Shown here: one piece after another, positions 8,204 through 15,317 of the stretch
Layout: each line of letters starts with the position of its first letter
How positions within the stretch are numbered: the stretch's first letter is position 1
NCBI RefSeq assembly: GCF_025567095.1
Contig: NZ_JAOQJH010000033.1
Reading direction: 5' to 3' (one strand)
DNA: 37,830 bases
Origin: Anthropogastromicrobium aceti
GTDB lineage: Bacteria; Bacillota; Clostridia; Lachnospirales; Lachnospiraceae
Notes under the pieces: generated by a model
Seen by the model: the letters and a program-made list of their open reading frames with translations, nothing else
Databases searched by the model: none
What the model was told of the DNA's origin: nothing
Made by a program: the position numbers and the translations under genes

Positions 8204-8224
8204 GCCGGGGACAGGCAACGGATA
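8204..8224 (+). repeat. Interspersed motif, copy 3
   Basis: GCCGGGGACAGGCA followed by ACGGAT. Left: leader B cut off mid-sequence (no T-run here). Right: ugd stop codon 10 bases away. Confidence 0.75.
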
Positions 8225-8233
8225 TTTTGATGT

Positions 8234-9050
8234 TTAATCCCGTTTGTAAATGTCGCGTGTGTATACTTTCTCTTCCACATCTTCAAGAGATGAATCAAAT
8301 CGGTTGGCAATAATAACTGCACACTTTTTCTTAAACAGCATCAGATCGTTGACGACCTGACTGCCAAAGAAAGTACTGTTGTCTGGCAAAGAGGGCTAAT
8401 AGACAAGGATAGTCGCCCCTTTAGACTTGATTCGCTTCATTACGCCTTGAATGGAAGACTGACGGAAGTTATCACTTCCTGCTTTCATGGTCAACCGATA
8501 TACACCGATAATGATATTCTTTTCTTTGTCAGCACTCCACTCGTCATTTTCACTGTATGCTCCGGCAAGCTTCAGTACACGATCAGCAATAAAATCTTTT
8601 CGTGTCCGATTGGATTCCACAATAGCAGCGATGAGTTTTTCTGGGACATCGGCATAATTGGCAAGAGGTTGCTTGGTGTCCTTAGGTAGACAGTAACCAC
8701 CATAGCCAAATGAAGGATTGTTATAATGAGTTCCGATCCGTGGATCCAAGCAGACTCCTTCAATGATCTCTTGTGTACTCAATCCTTTTAACTCTGCATA
8801 GGAATCCAGCTCATTAAAAAAGGCCACGCGCAGAGCCAAATACGTATTGGAAAATAATTTGACTGCTTCTGCCTCCGTTGATCCCATAATAATCGTATCC
8901 ACATTCGGCTTTAGTGCGCTCTCTTGAAGCAGCGTAGCAAACTCTCTGGCCGCACACATGAGATGTTTGCTCCTTGTATCAATACCAACAATGATACGGC
9001 TAGGATAAAGATTATCGTAAAGCGCTTTGCTTTCCCGCAAAAACTCCGTA
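8234..9050 (-). pseudogene. ugd: UDP-glucose 6-dehydrogenase, truncated and with an internal stop
   Basis: The minus-strand frame carries the central and C-terminal parts of UDP-glucose dehydrogenase, which oxidises UDP-glucose to UDP-glucuronate. The catalytic Cys is in the GYGGYCLPKDT motif, and helix segments ALRVAFFNELDSYA and CLDPRIG are visible. The N-terminal NAD-binding Rossmann half is missing: the sequence is cut at the motif copy at 9051. A TAG at about 8394-8396 interrupts the frame after ATILVY, where the family has a Glu, and the protein then continues in frame (STFFGSQVVND ... YTRDIYKRD) to TAA at 8234. It is thus non-functional, and the fragment is enclosed by two motif copies. 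Confidence 0.85.
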
Positions 9051-9082
9051 TTTTTTTTGCTGGGGACAGGCACTGGATGCCC
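9051..9082 (+). repeat. Interspersed motif, copy 4
   Basis: T(8) then GCTGGGGACAGGCACTGGAT and GCC. Left: ugd cut off at its N-terminal side. Right: IS66 TnpA-like gene cut off at its C-terminal side. Confidence 0.85.
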
Positions 9083-9258
9083 TGTTTTTGTGCGGTCAGA
9101 GTTGTTTTTGATTGAGACTCCGGTATTTCACAGACTCTCTTGCGGAATTTCTGAATCTGGTAATAAAAGTTACTCGGACAGATTTGATGCGCCTCGCACC
9201 ATTGCTTATCCGTAAGTCCACTCAAGCGGCACTCATGAATCAGAGAAAGCCACTCCAT
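9083..9258 (-). pseudogene. IS66-family accessory TnpA fragment (N-terminal part)
   Basis: The frame from ATG 9258 encodes about 58 residues beginning MEWLSLIHECRLSGLTDKQW, then CPSNFYYQIQKFRKR. This is the N-terminal helix-turn-helix style of the small TnpA proteins of IS66 elements (WC..H.I....YYY). The rest is missing: the frame runs straight into the motif copy at 9051-9082 and reads through it. No other IS66 gene is adjacent on the right. Confidence 0.65.
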
Positions 9259-9342
9259 GCACTAATTATGACACGGTTTAGGCAGATATGGAATCCAGGG
9301 TGTTATTCGTCGCTTACCGTTTTTCACCTCAATATACCAATA

Positions 9343-9783
9343 TCACGTTATATGCGGACATTTTAATAATTCAATTTGTTTCACCCAACTAAGATTAAAA
9401 CCGTTGCAATGACCACCAGCATATCCTGTTTCAGTGGTCTGCCAATTCGTATATATCATGACTTCATCTCCTTGATGCAATGAACTGAACGAAATTCTTT
9501 GTCCTCTGTTATATATATACGGCAATTTTTCTGTAACTATATCTATATGATATAATCTTTTTTCACCTTCAAAATCATATAAATATCCATCTAAACAATT
9601 ATTACTTATATCGACCTGTGTAATTACTAATTCATGACATGGTATTTTGGCCAAATTCATATACAGTTTTCCGTCATAGTAGTAGCAATTATATTCATAG
9701 CGACCACAAAATTGAAATATACTTACTCCATAAATATCTGGAAAAAGAAACATACATGTAATTAAAATCAATATTCTCAGCAT
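9343..9783 (-). CDS. Secreted hypothetical protein
   Basis: The 146-residue protein has a hydrophobic N-terminus (RILILITCMFLF, residues 3-14) that fits a signal peptide or anchor, followed by a Tyr- and Asp-rich, probably beta-rich domain with several Cys. I do not recognise a family. The start at 9783 lacks a strong ribosome site in the visible upstream bases. It is isolated between IS66 debris on both sides and is AT-rich. Confidence 0.45.
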   Translation of the reverse strand: MLRILILITCMFLFPDIYGVSIFQFCGRYEYNCYYYDGKLYMNLAKIPCHELVITQVDISNNCLDGYLYDFEGEKRLYHIDIVTEKLPYIYNRGQRISFSSLHQGDEVMIYTNWQTTETGYAGGHCNGFNLSWVKQIELLKCPHIT

Positions 9784-9919
9784 TATATTCAGTTCCCTTC
9801 AGTGAGTATAATAGTACTGAATGCAATTAGCAATTCCATTGTTAACAATTCTTCCTATATTGAATTTCGTTGGAGTTATAGCATCAGCATAACCACTAAT
9901 ATGTGTTGCTATAACGCCA

Positions 9920-9990
9920 ACGCTCAATCATTTTGCTCCATTCTTGTAAGCGGAAGTTGCGAGCCGCTAAAGATGTTTGAGATTTCATAG
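9920..9990 (-). pseudogene. IS66 TnpA N-terminal remnant
   Basis: On the minus strand from ATG 9990 the frame reads MKSQTSLAARNFRLQEWSKM then IERWRYSNTY and stops. The start is typical of IS66 TnpA proteins in Lachnospiraceae; everything after about residue 22 is lost. The rest of 9784-9919 holds nothing I recognise. Confidence 0.5.
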
Positions 9991-10005
9991 ATAGCCTCCA
10001 ATTGT

Positions 10006-10035
10006 TCTAAAAAGTTTAGCCTAAACTTTTTAGAC
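10006..10035. other. Inverted repeat near IS66 debris
   Basis: AAAAAGTTTAG is followed after 1-2 bases by CTAAACTTTTT, a near-perfect 11-base inverted repeat. It may be a regulatory palindrome of the lost IS or a terminator-like hairpin. Confidence 0.4.
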
Positions 10036-10082
10036 TGAATTTTTTAGAGCATTATCATTTGTCGAGGCTATTATCTCAAAAA

Positions 10083-10100
10083 ATGGGCTTGAGTTGTTAC
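10083..10100 (-). CRISPR. Half of a CRISPR repeat of family A (remnant)
   Basis: ATGGGCTTGAGTTGTTAC is identical to the last 18 bases (plus-strand reading) of the 32-base repeat A of arrays at 13440 and 22156. No spacer or second repeat is attached. The motif copy at 10109 begins 8 bases later. Confidence 0.75.
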
Positions 10101-10108
10101 TGAACTTG

Positions 10109-10130
10109 TTTTTTTGCCGGGGACAGGCAC
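10109..10130 (+). repeat. Interspersed motif, copy 5
   Basis: T(7) then GCCGGGGACAGGCAC, followed by another T-run instead of TGGAT. Left: half CRISPR repeat. Right: IS66 transposase cut off at its C-terminus. Confidence 0.9.
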
Positions 10131-10139
10131 TTTTTTTCT

Positions 10140-10319
10140 AGGACAGTTGCACTTGCACGGGCTCCATCTACTGTGTTATGGAACAGGAAGTTCTTTCGTC
10201 CCATAACATAAGATTTCACTCGCCTTTCAGCGGCATTGTTGGAAATCTCACATCTTCCGTCCTGCAGATAATTCATGAGCGTTTCCTTATGATTGAAAGC
10301 ATCACTTAAACCTGATGTG
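10140..10319 (-). pseudogene. IS66 transposase (TnpC) C-terminal fragment
   Basis: The minus strand encodes about 60 residues, including AFNHKETLMNYLQDGRCEIS, NNAAERRVKSYVMGRKNF and NTVDGARASATV. This is the catalytic C-terminal block of IS66 DDE transposases; the Glu of the triad is in CEISNNAAER. The fragment has no start and is cut at the motif copy on its 3' side. Confidence 0.8.
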
Positions 10320-10353
10320 TTAAAAAGAAGCCCGCTAGCATACCATGTACGAT

Positions 10354-10755
10354 TTACACAGATAATTCATTTTTTAATTTCAAAATATCTTTTCTGATTT
10401 TTTCAATGACTACTTTAAATTCATCATCGCTTTTTCCTGTTGGATCTTCAATCCCCCAATTATCATCAAACGGTCTTCCTATAAATGGACATCCCACATT
10501 ACACCCCATTGATATTGCAATATCTGGATTTGGAATATCACGAACTAGTTTGCTGTGCTGTCCCTCTGCTTCCATATCTATTCCATACAACATCTTCATG
10601 AGACGGACAGCATCTTGGTTAATCTGTGGTTTTGTTTCTGTACCCGCCGAATAACTTTGAAACACATCTGATGCCAGATGTCTTCCAAATGCCTCAGCAA
10701 TCTGACTTCTGCAGGAATTATGGACACAAATAAAAGCTACTTTTATTTCACTCAT
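10354..10755 (-). CDS. arsC: Arsenate reductase, low-molecular-weight phosphatase type
   Basis: The 133-residue protein has the P-loop C10-X5-R16 (CVHNSCRSQ) at the N-terminus and the late Cys region SMGCNVGCPF that supplies the redox Cys. This is the thioredoxin-coupled ArsC family, which reduces arsenate to arsenite for export. Its ATG overlaps the stop of the preceding DUF5714-like gene by 8 bases, so the genes are translationally coupled. The expected partner, an ACR3 arsenite pump, survives only as a fragment at 11299-11447. Confidence 0.88.
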   Translation of the reverse strand: MSEIKVAFICVHNSCRSQIAEAFGRHLASDVFQSYSAGTETKPQINQDAVRLMKMLYGIDMEAEGQHSKLVRDIPNPDIAISMGCNVGCPFIGRPFDDNWGIEDPTGKSDDEFKVVIEKIRKDILKLKNELSV

Positions 10756-11302
10756 GAAACGGACACCTCTCCTTTATACATTGCTCATTAAAATCTGTGA
10801 ATCCGCATTGCATTTGTTCGTATTGCAATGTTACTCCATAATGAGCATTCACATAATCAATACCATTCTTAAATGCTATCATTGCATCTCTCTTGCAGCA
10901 TCTGGGTCCGTTTATGGTTCCTAATTCTTCAATTGCTTTCGAGGTAAACTGCATATGATTTCCCCATGTTCCATCCGTTGAAAGCGGACCTGTTCCGTCG
11001 ATGATTGCAAGTGCAGCGCCTATAGATGTGATTGCTCCGCATATTCCCCATAAACCGCACATTGCCCCAGGCATCCGAAGTCCCTCTGACGTCAGCCTGT
11101 CCAATGCCTGTTCTAAGTCTATCTCTCCACCTGCGTTTTTGTAGGCTACAAGCAAACTTGCACCATCTAATATATGGTGTTCCGGTCCATGAATACTAAC
11201 ATATTCCTTCTCTGCAATCTGCTTAAAAATGACAACCGGATTTGTTCCCTGTTCTTTCTTTATATCTTTTACAATCAGTTCTGCTTTTTCTCTTACTGTC
11301 AT
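10748..11302 (-). CDS. DUF5714-like protein of the arsenic operon
   Basis: The 184-residue cytoplasmic protein is rich in conserved Cys and His: EHHILDGASLL, MPGAMCGLWGICGA, NGPRCCKRDA and CIKERCPFHE. This pattern fits the DUF5714 family, whose role is not known; metal or metalloid binding by the Cys motifs is plausible. The start ATG at 11302 overlaps the stop of the acr3 fragment in an ATGA, and its stop overlaps arsC, so it belongs to the same operon. Confidence 0.65.
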   Translation of the reverse strand: MTVREKAELIVKDIKKEQGTNPVVIFKQIAEKEYVSIHGPEHHILDGASLLVAYKNAGGEIDLEQALDRLTSEGLRMPGAMCGLWGICGAITSIGAALAIIDGTGPLSTDGTWGNHMQFTSKAIEELGTINGPRCCKRDAMIAFKNGIDYVNAHYGVTLQYEQMQCGFTDFNEQCIKERCPFHE

Positions 11303-11447
11303 AGAAATCTTCCTTTCATCTTATTTACAATTCTTACAAGCATAAGCATTACCGGAACTTCTGTTAAGATACCTACTATAGTAGCAAGTACAGCCGCACT
11401 TGTTGTTCCAAACAATGCAATTGCCACTGCCATCGCAAGTTCAATTT
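11299..11447 (-). pseudogene. ACR3-type arsenite efflux pump, C-terminal remnant
   Basis: About 49 residues with two hydrophobic runs (LAMAVAIALFGTTSAAVLAT, then IVGILTEVPVMLMLVRIVN) match the last helices of ACR3 permeases, which export arsenite. The remaining ~300 residues and the operon promoter are missing. The sequence is cut at the motif copy at 11445. The TGA overlaps the next gene's ATG, preserving the original operon junction. Confidence 0.75.
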
Positions 11448-11464
11448 TTGTCTGGGACAGGCAC
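11445..11464 (+). repeat. Interspersed motif, copy 6
   Basis: TTTTTGTCTGGGACAGGCAC, 2 mismatches in the core. Left: acr3 pump cut off. Right: 3' end of the EF-hand-like gene 45 bases away. Confidence 0.7.
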
Positions 11465-11508
11465 AATGTACTGCACGTTAACGATGCCTGATACGCTCAT
11501 CTTCATTG

Positions 11509-11799
11509 TTAATATTCTTCATAATCATCTGGATCTAATCCCACTTCTTCAAGTGCCTCGCGTCGCTCATCTTCATCCATCATATCAAGTTCATCCCGAT
11601 CTAACCCATATAATTCAAGAATATCCTCATCATCTTCATCCTCCAAATCATCACTTGCCAAATAAAAAGCATCATCTTCTGTTGACTCTATTTCCTCCTG
11701 ACTACTACTTGCTATCATCTGCATCCCAATTGACCACTCCATACAATCAGTCTTACCATCTTCATTAAAATCAAATAAAGGTTTTTCAAAAAATCCCAT
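11509..11799 (-). CDS. Small acidic protein with an EF-hand-like loop
   Basis: From the preferred start the protein has 96 residues. DFNEDGKTDCMEW near residue 9 is a DxNxDGxxD calcium-binding-type loop. The rest is extremely acidic (runs such as DDLEDEDDEDILELYG), including DRDELDMMDEDERREALEEV. No signal peptide is seen. The frame extends to 11847, but GAGGA 6 bases before the ATG at 11799 marks the start. I recognise the style from Lachnospiraceae hypothetical proteins, not a function. Confidence 0.65.
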   Translation of the reverse strand: MGFFEKPLFDFNEDGKTDCMEWSIGMQMIASSSQEEIESTEDDAFYLASDDLEDEDDEDILELYGLDRDELDMMDEDERREALEEVGLDPDDYEEY

Positions 11800-11851
11800 C
11801 TTTTTCCTCACTTTCTTTTGACATCCACACTTGGTCATAAATTTCATTAAC

Positions 11852-11864
11852 GGTACCAGGCACT
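11852..11864 (+). repeat. Possible decayed motif, copy 7
   Basis: GGTACCAGGCACT matches only the ACAGGCACT end of the motif, and no T-run precedes it. It lies between two minus-strand genes. Confidence 0.25.
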
Positions 11865-11975
11865 TAGATCTTTAGGTACCCAGGAAATCTTCTATTCGAC
11901 AGCATTCAGCATTATTCAATCCCTGCAACAGAAGATTATGGTATACTCTCCCATTATATCACCTCAAATAGGAAG

Positions 11976-12419
11976 TTATAAACATCTTTGCAAATATACC
12001 ATATCTATTAACTGTACACCACACTCATAAATTGGGTGATCATAATTGTCCGTAAAGAAATTCGGAATATTGTGAGAACGGACAAATCCGCATTTTTCAT
12101 AAAACGGTACGGTCAACGGGCTGTCACCTGTTCCAACCTGCAAAATAGAATATTCATCTGCATATTTACTTGCAAGGAAGTCAATCAATGCTTTCCCATA
12201 GCCCTGTCCTTGACTCTGAGGATCAACTGCAATATTTTTAATTTCAAGTATTCCATTATCTTCATCAGTAACGACACATTCAGCTTTTACATTACCATCT
12301 TCAAGTACATACATAGTACCTTTTTCAAGATAGTGATCAATCATATTTTCCTGCTCATCAGCTAATAACAATAATGCTATAAATTGCTTTTTATTCTCAT
12401 TCACTTCTCGGATTTTCAT
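11976..12419 (-). CDS. GNAT N-acetyltransferase
   Basis: The 147-residue GNAT has the acetyl-CoA loop VDPQSQGQGYGKALIDFLAS and the downstream GDSPLTVPFYEKCGF motif. It is compact and full length for this family; the substrate is unknown. An ATG at 12425 is also in frame, but GGAG spaced 8 bases from the ATG at 12419 favours the shorter form. It follows the pyroglutamyl peptidase gene with a short gap and is probably co-transcribed with it. Confidence 0.85.
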   Translation of the reverse strand: MKIREVNENKKQFIALLLLADEQENMIDHYLEKGTMYVLEDGNVKAECVVTDEDNGILEIKNIAVDPQSQGQGYGKALIDFLASKYADEYSILQVGTGDSPLTVPFYEKCGFVRSHNIPNFFTDNYDHPIYECGVQLIDMVYLQRCL

Positions 12420-12436
12420 ACCCATTACTCCTTTTT

Positions 12437-13045
12437 TTATTCTTTTACCACTGCCTCAATTGCATGTTCCAGCGATTTTGCAATTGTCTCAATCGGCATC
12501 GATGCAAGCGGTCTATCCTTATTTGCCACCTGCTCAGACGAATATGGAACATGAATAAAACCTGCCTTCATATTTGGATAGCTTCTGGCAGCCAAATGAA
12601 GCACACGATACATCACACTATTGCACACATAGGTACCTGCCGAATAGGAAACACTACATGGAAATCCATGTGCCCTCACATTTTCCACCATTGCTTTCAC
12701 TGGAAGTGTTGAAAAATAAGCATCTGGTCCATCTTTTTCTAGTGACTCATCCTCTGGACTGTCACCTGCATTATCTGGAATACCTGCATCAGCCAAGTTG
12801 ATTGCCACCTTCTCCACGGTCACACAAGCTCGTCCGCCTGCCTGACCCACATTTATAACAATATCTGGCTGATAGTTTTCCACTGCCTCTTTTACTATCT
12901 CTATACTTTTCTTAAAAACAGTTGGAATCTCTAGCTTAATAATCTGTGCCCCTTCAAGGATGTCTGGAAGTAGCTTTACTGCCTCATAAGCTGGATTGAC
13001 ACTTTCTCCGCCAAATGGATCAAAACCGGTCACTAATACCTTCAT
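12437..13045 (-). CDS. pcp: Pyroglutamyl-peptidase I
   Basis: The 202-residue cytosolic cysteine peptidase removes N-terminal pyroglutamate from peptides. The N-terminal KVLVTGFDPFGGESVNPAYE is diagnostic of family C15. The catalytic triad is visible as Glu78 (VTVEKVAINLAD), Cys141 (SAGTYVCNSVMY) and His165 (GFIHVPYS). Length is normal. The gene precedes the GNAT at 11976-12419 by 17 bases. Confidence 0.93.
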   Translation of the reverse strand: MKVLVTGFDPFGGESVNPAYEAVKLLPDILEGAQIIKLEIPTVFKKSIEIVKEAVENYQPDIVINVGQAGGRACVTVEKVAINLADAGIPDNAGDSPEDESLEKDGPDAYFSTLPVKAMVENVRAHGFPCSVSYSAGTYVCNSVMYRVLHLAARSYPNMKAGFIHVPYSSEQVANKDRPLASMPIETIAKSLEHAIEAVVKE

Positions 13046-13112
13046 AAATTGTACTTTTCCCCTCTCTTATTTTTGCTTTGTACAGGAGCCAATATGTTTA
13101 TGTTTATCAGCT

Positions 13113-13313
13113 TCACTTTGATTTTTTTCTAAGCACTGTTACGATAACTGTAATTACACAAACTGCTGCAACAATTGCAAACAGAATGATAAACCACATG
13201 ATCAGTTTTACAAGCCTTACCGTATTCGTCGCTACATATTTTGCCGATTTCCTTATTATAGCTTTTAAACTTATCAAAAAAACTGGTTTTATTATACTAT
13301 AGTGCTCTACTTT
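13113..13313 (-). CDS. Small single-span membrane protein, start uncertain
   Basis: The frame ends at 13113 and contains one strong helix (LIMWFIILFAIVAAVCVITV) followed by a basic tail TVLRKKSK. A minus-strand promoter-like pair (TTGTGT, 17 bases, TATAAT) lies around 13305-13335. No ATG with a ribosome site precedes the helix, so the start may be a TTG near 13276 or the helix-proximal ATG near 13202. No family recognised. Confidence 0.35.
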   Translation of the reverse strand, partial: KVEHYSIIKPVFLISLKAIIRKSAKYVATNTVRLVKLIMWFIILFAIVAAVCVITVIVTVLRKKSK

Positions 13314-13376
13314 ACACAAGAAAAATATTACCGTTTTAACGCCTGAAAGCAAAAAGGAACAGTAAGCGCTCCATAC

Positions 13377-13405
13377 TTTTTTGCCGGGTACAGGCACTGG
13401 ATGCC
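13377..13405 (+). repeat. Interspersed motif, copy 8; left border of CRISPR cassette 1
   Basis: TTTTTTGCCGGGTACAGGCAC then TGGATGCC. The base after it is within 1-2 bases of the beginning of a full-length 33-base spacer, so the motif replaces a CRISPR repeat at the cut. Confidence 0.85.
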
Positions 13406-13406
13406 T

Positions 13407-13536
13407 CCACGAAAGCGCTGGCATTGTGCGGATCGTAGCGTTTCAATGCCCTCATGGGCTTGAGTTGTTACGTATACTCTGCCATACTCGCCACCCCCTA
13501 TCAGGTTTCAATGCCCTCATGGGCTTGAGTTGTTAC
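13407..13536 (-). CRISPR. CRISPR array A, cassette 1 (2 repeats, 2 spacers)
   Basis: Two identical 32-base repeats at 13440-13471 and 13505-13536. The plus strand reads GTTTCAATGCCC-TCAT-GGGC then TTGAGTTGTTAC. Spacers are 13407-13439 and 13472-13504, both 33 bases. Read on the minus strand the repeat ends in ATTGAAAC, the usual 5' handle of Cas6-processed crRNAs, so the array is taken as transcribed leftward with its leader on the right. The leader-distal end is cut by the motif copy at 13377. No cas gene is present. Confidence 0.88.
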
Positions 13537-13727
13537 TGCAAGAATGTCCAATATTTTAAATTTTTCATGATACTTTTTATGCATACCTGCTATTTATAGG
13601 TGTATATTAGCATACCTTCCAATTTTTTTCAACCAATTATCTAAGTTTTTTAGGTGCGAATCCCCTAGTACTTTTCTGTGAACTTGCCTTTCGCACCACT
13701 CTTTTATCATTTTTCTGGTAACAAACA
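13537..13727 (-). promoter_or_regulatory. Leader of array A, cassette 1
   Basis: The 190 bases are nearly the same as 22385-22576 beside array A of cassette 2, starting GCAAGAATGTCCAATATTTT. Position next to the repeat-conserved side and duplication with the array fit a leader. It also contains a short conserved reading frame (13594-13728). Confidence 0.6.
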
Positions 13728-13728
13728 C
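13594..13728 (-). other. 44-codon reading frame conserved inside leader A, cassette 1
   Basis: A GTG-started frame encodes VFVTRKMIKEWCERQV, then HLKNLDNWLKK and RYANIHL. The same frame is open in the other leader A (22443-22577) with about four changed residues. It could be the 3' scrap of an old gene into which array B's terminal repeat runs, or a chance frame. No family recognised. Confidence 0.25.
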
Positions 13729-13840
13729 CAATACCTTACTATCGGGCTTATACCTCATTTCTACAAAAATCGAATACAATGGTAATGTATTTGTAGCGAA
13801 TTTGTGTCAATGCCCTCTCGGGCTTATACCTCATTTCTAC
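13728..13840 (-). CRISPR. CRISPR array B, cassette 1 (one spacer)
   Basis: One full 37-base repeat at 13804-13840. The plus strand reads GTGTCAATGCCCTCTCGGGC then TTATACCTCATTTCTAC. There is a degenerate leader-distal repeat at 13728-13764 (only its last ~26 bases match) and one 39-base spacer at 13765-13803. Read on the minus strand the repeat ends ATTGACAC. The array is the contracted version of the eight-spacer array at 22577-23213. Confidence 0.85.
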
Positions 13841-14145
13841 GGTACCCCTTCAAAAACCTAGGTTTTATGCGGTTTCCAGAGCCTGTTTTTGCAGGTATTT
13901 ATCAGAATATTCTGACAACAGCTATTTTTCGTGCATGTTAACATTTTGGACATATTTAATGAGGTGTACTTACCCTTGACACTGGATTAAGTATAGCACT
14001 AATTACAACCGTTGTCATCCTATTTTTTCACTCTCTTGATAAGTTGAGCTGAGCAGTAACACGCTGCACTTGCACTCTCGTGCTGCTGCTCAGTCTCCTC
14101 TGTGCAAAATGTAAACTTTTGTTTATAGAACTTTTATAAAGTTTA
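13841..14145 (-). promoter_or_regulatory. Leader of array B, cassette 1
   Basis: Nearly identical to 23214-23514. It carries a minus-strand promoter (ATGACA at 14013-14018, 17 bases, TATACT at 13990-13995, extended -10) and a conserved hairpin CTGAGCAG...CTGCTCAG at 14049-14093. Similarity with the second cassette continues through the motif copy at 14146 and stops just after it. Confidence 0.75.
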
Positions 14146-14171
14146 TTTTTTGCCGGGGACAGGCACTAGAT
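14146..14171 (+). repeat. Interspersed motif, copy 9; right border of CRISPR cassette 1
   Basis: TTTTTTGCCGGGGACAGGCAC then TAGAT. Left: leader B. Right: 3' side of the S58 peptidase gene, stop 53 bases away. Confidence 0.9.
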
Positions 14172-14224
14172 CTCTACGCAAAATCCTCCACAAATTGTGA
14201 CGCACATCTTGCAGAAAGCCTTTT

Positions 14225-15274
14225 TCAAACACGCTCTGGCAAAAATTCGCTGAGACAATGATAAATTTTTCCATCGACTCCGGTTTCCTGATGCGCATAA
14301 ATCAATGAATTGCAGATTGCTTCTTCTACTGATTCCGCAGCCATCCGGAAAACCAGATCCAGCCGATCTTCCGGAAAGCACGAAATCGAAAGAAGTTTCT
14401 CTTTTCCTGCTGCCGGAAGATAATTTTCGTTTGTAAATCCAATGAAAACATCTCCGCTTCCATGTCCCATATAAGAACCGGTCCGGACAAGTCCAACGGC
14501 CGCGCGTTTTAATACACGTTTCAACTGACGCGCAGAAAGCGGAATATCAGTACCGATTATAATCATAATCGATCCTTCGTCTTTTGAGTTCTTCGGGTGC
14601 AGTTCCTGCGCGATTCTGTTTCCAACCGGCTGACCGCAGATCATCAGATCCTCCATACGACCAAAATTGGACTGAACCAAAGCTCCAAGCGTATATGTTT
14701 TTCCAGCAAAGTCCAGCACCCGCGAAGACGAACCAATGCCACCTTTTAAACCACAGCAGACGGTTCCCCGTCCCGCGCCCACGCACCCCTGTTCAAACGC
14801 TTCAGAAGCGCTTTCTAAAGCCTGAATAACGTGATGCACTTCCACTGCACGCTCCTGGATCGGATTGATTAAAGAATCATTCGTTTCTCCTACAACAGGA
14901 TTGATGCTTCGCACTTTGATGTGATCCCCGGCACATTTCTGTATCGTATATTCAACCAATGCATCCGAAACCTTTCCAACGTTCAGGGTATTGGTCAGGC
15001 AAATCGGTGTCTCTATCACACCGAGTTCCTCAATTTGAATCGTTCCTGCTGTCTTCCCGTATCCATTTAATGTAAACACACTGGCAACCGGTTTCTTTAC
15101 GAAAACATTTCCATCGCACGGGATAACAGCCGTCACGCCGGTTTTATGACCATTTTCTTCCACCGTACAGTGCCCGACCTTCACTCCCGGCACATCAGTA
15201 ATCAAGTTTGCCTTCCCGCACGGAATGCTTCCTACCTTATATCCATAGGAGCGGATGTCCTTTGCTCCATTCAT
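14225..15274 (-). CDS. P1/S58-family peptidase (DmpA-like)
   Basis: The 349-residue protein of the self-processing beta-aminopeptidase/DmpA family cleaves N-terminal residues, often D- or beta-amino acids. Visible motifs are ITDVPGVKVGHCTVEENG near the N-terminus, TNTLNVGKVSDALVEYT, PVVGETNDSLIN, and the predicted autocleavage/nucleophile Ser235 in KDEGSIMIIIGTDIPLSARQ. Normal length. It is 43 bases downstream of the D-amino-acid transaminase gene on the same strand, suggesting an operon handling D-amino-acid peptides. Both genes are more GC-rich than their AT-rich neighbours. Confidence 0.85.
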   Translation of the reverse strand: MNGAKDIRSYGYKVGSIPCGKANLITDVPGVKVGHCTVEENGHKTGVTAVIPCDGNVFVKKPVASVFTLNGYGKTAGTIQIEELGVIETPICLTNTLNVGKVSDALVEYTIQKCAGDHIKVRSINPVVGETNDSLINPIQERAVEVHHVIQALESASEAFEQGCVGAGRGTVCCGLKGGIGSSSRVLDFAGKTYTLGALVQSNFGRMEDLMICGQPVGNRIAQELHPKNSKDEGSIMIIIGTDIPLSARQLKRVLKRAAVGLVRTGSYMGHGSGDVFIGFTNENYLPAAGKEKLLSISCFPEDRLDLVFRMAAESVEEAICNSLIYAHQETGVDGKIYHCLSEFLPERV

Positions 15275-15317
15275 ACCAAATCCTCCAATTCAGCATCCAA
15301 AACAAGTCTTGTACCGA

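Noticed and set aside
11852..11864. Counting GGTACCAGGCACT as a full motif copy
   Set aside because: Only nine bases match, there is no T-run and no truncated gene beside it; kept as a low-confidence feature only.
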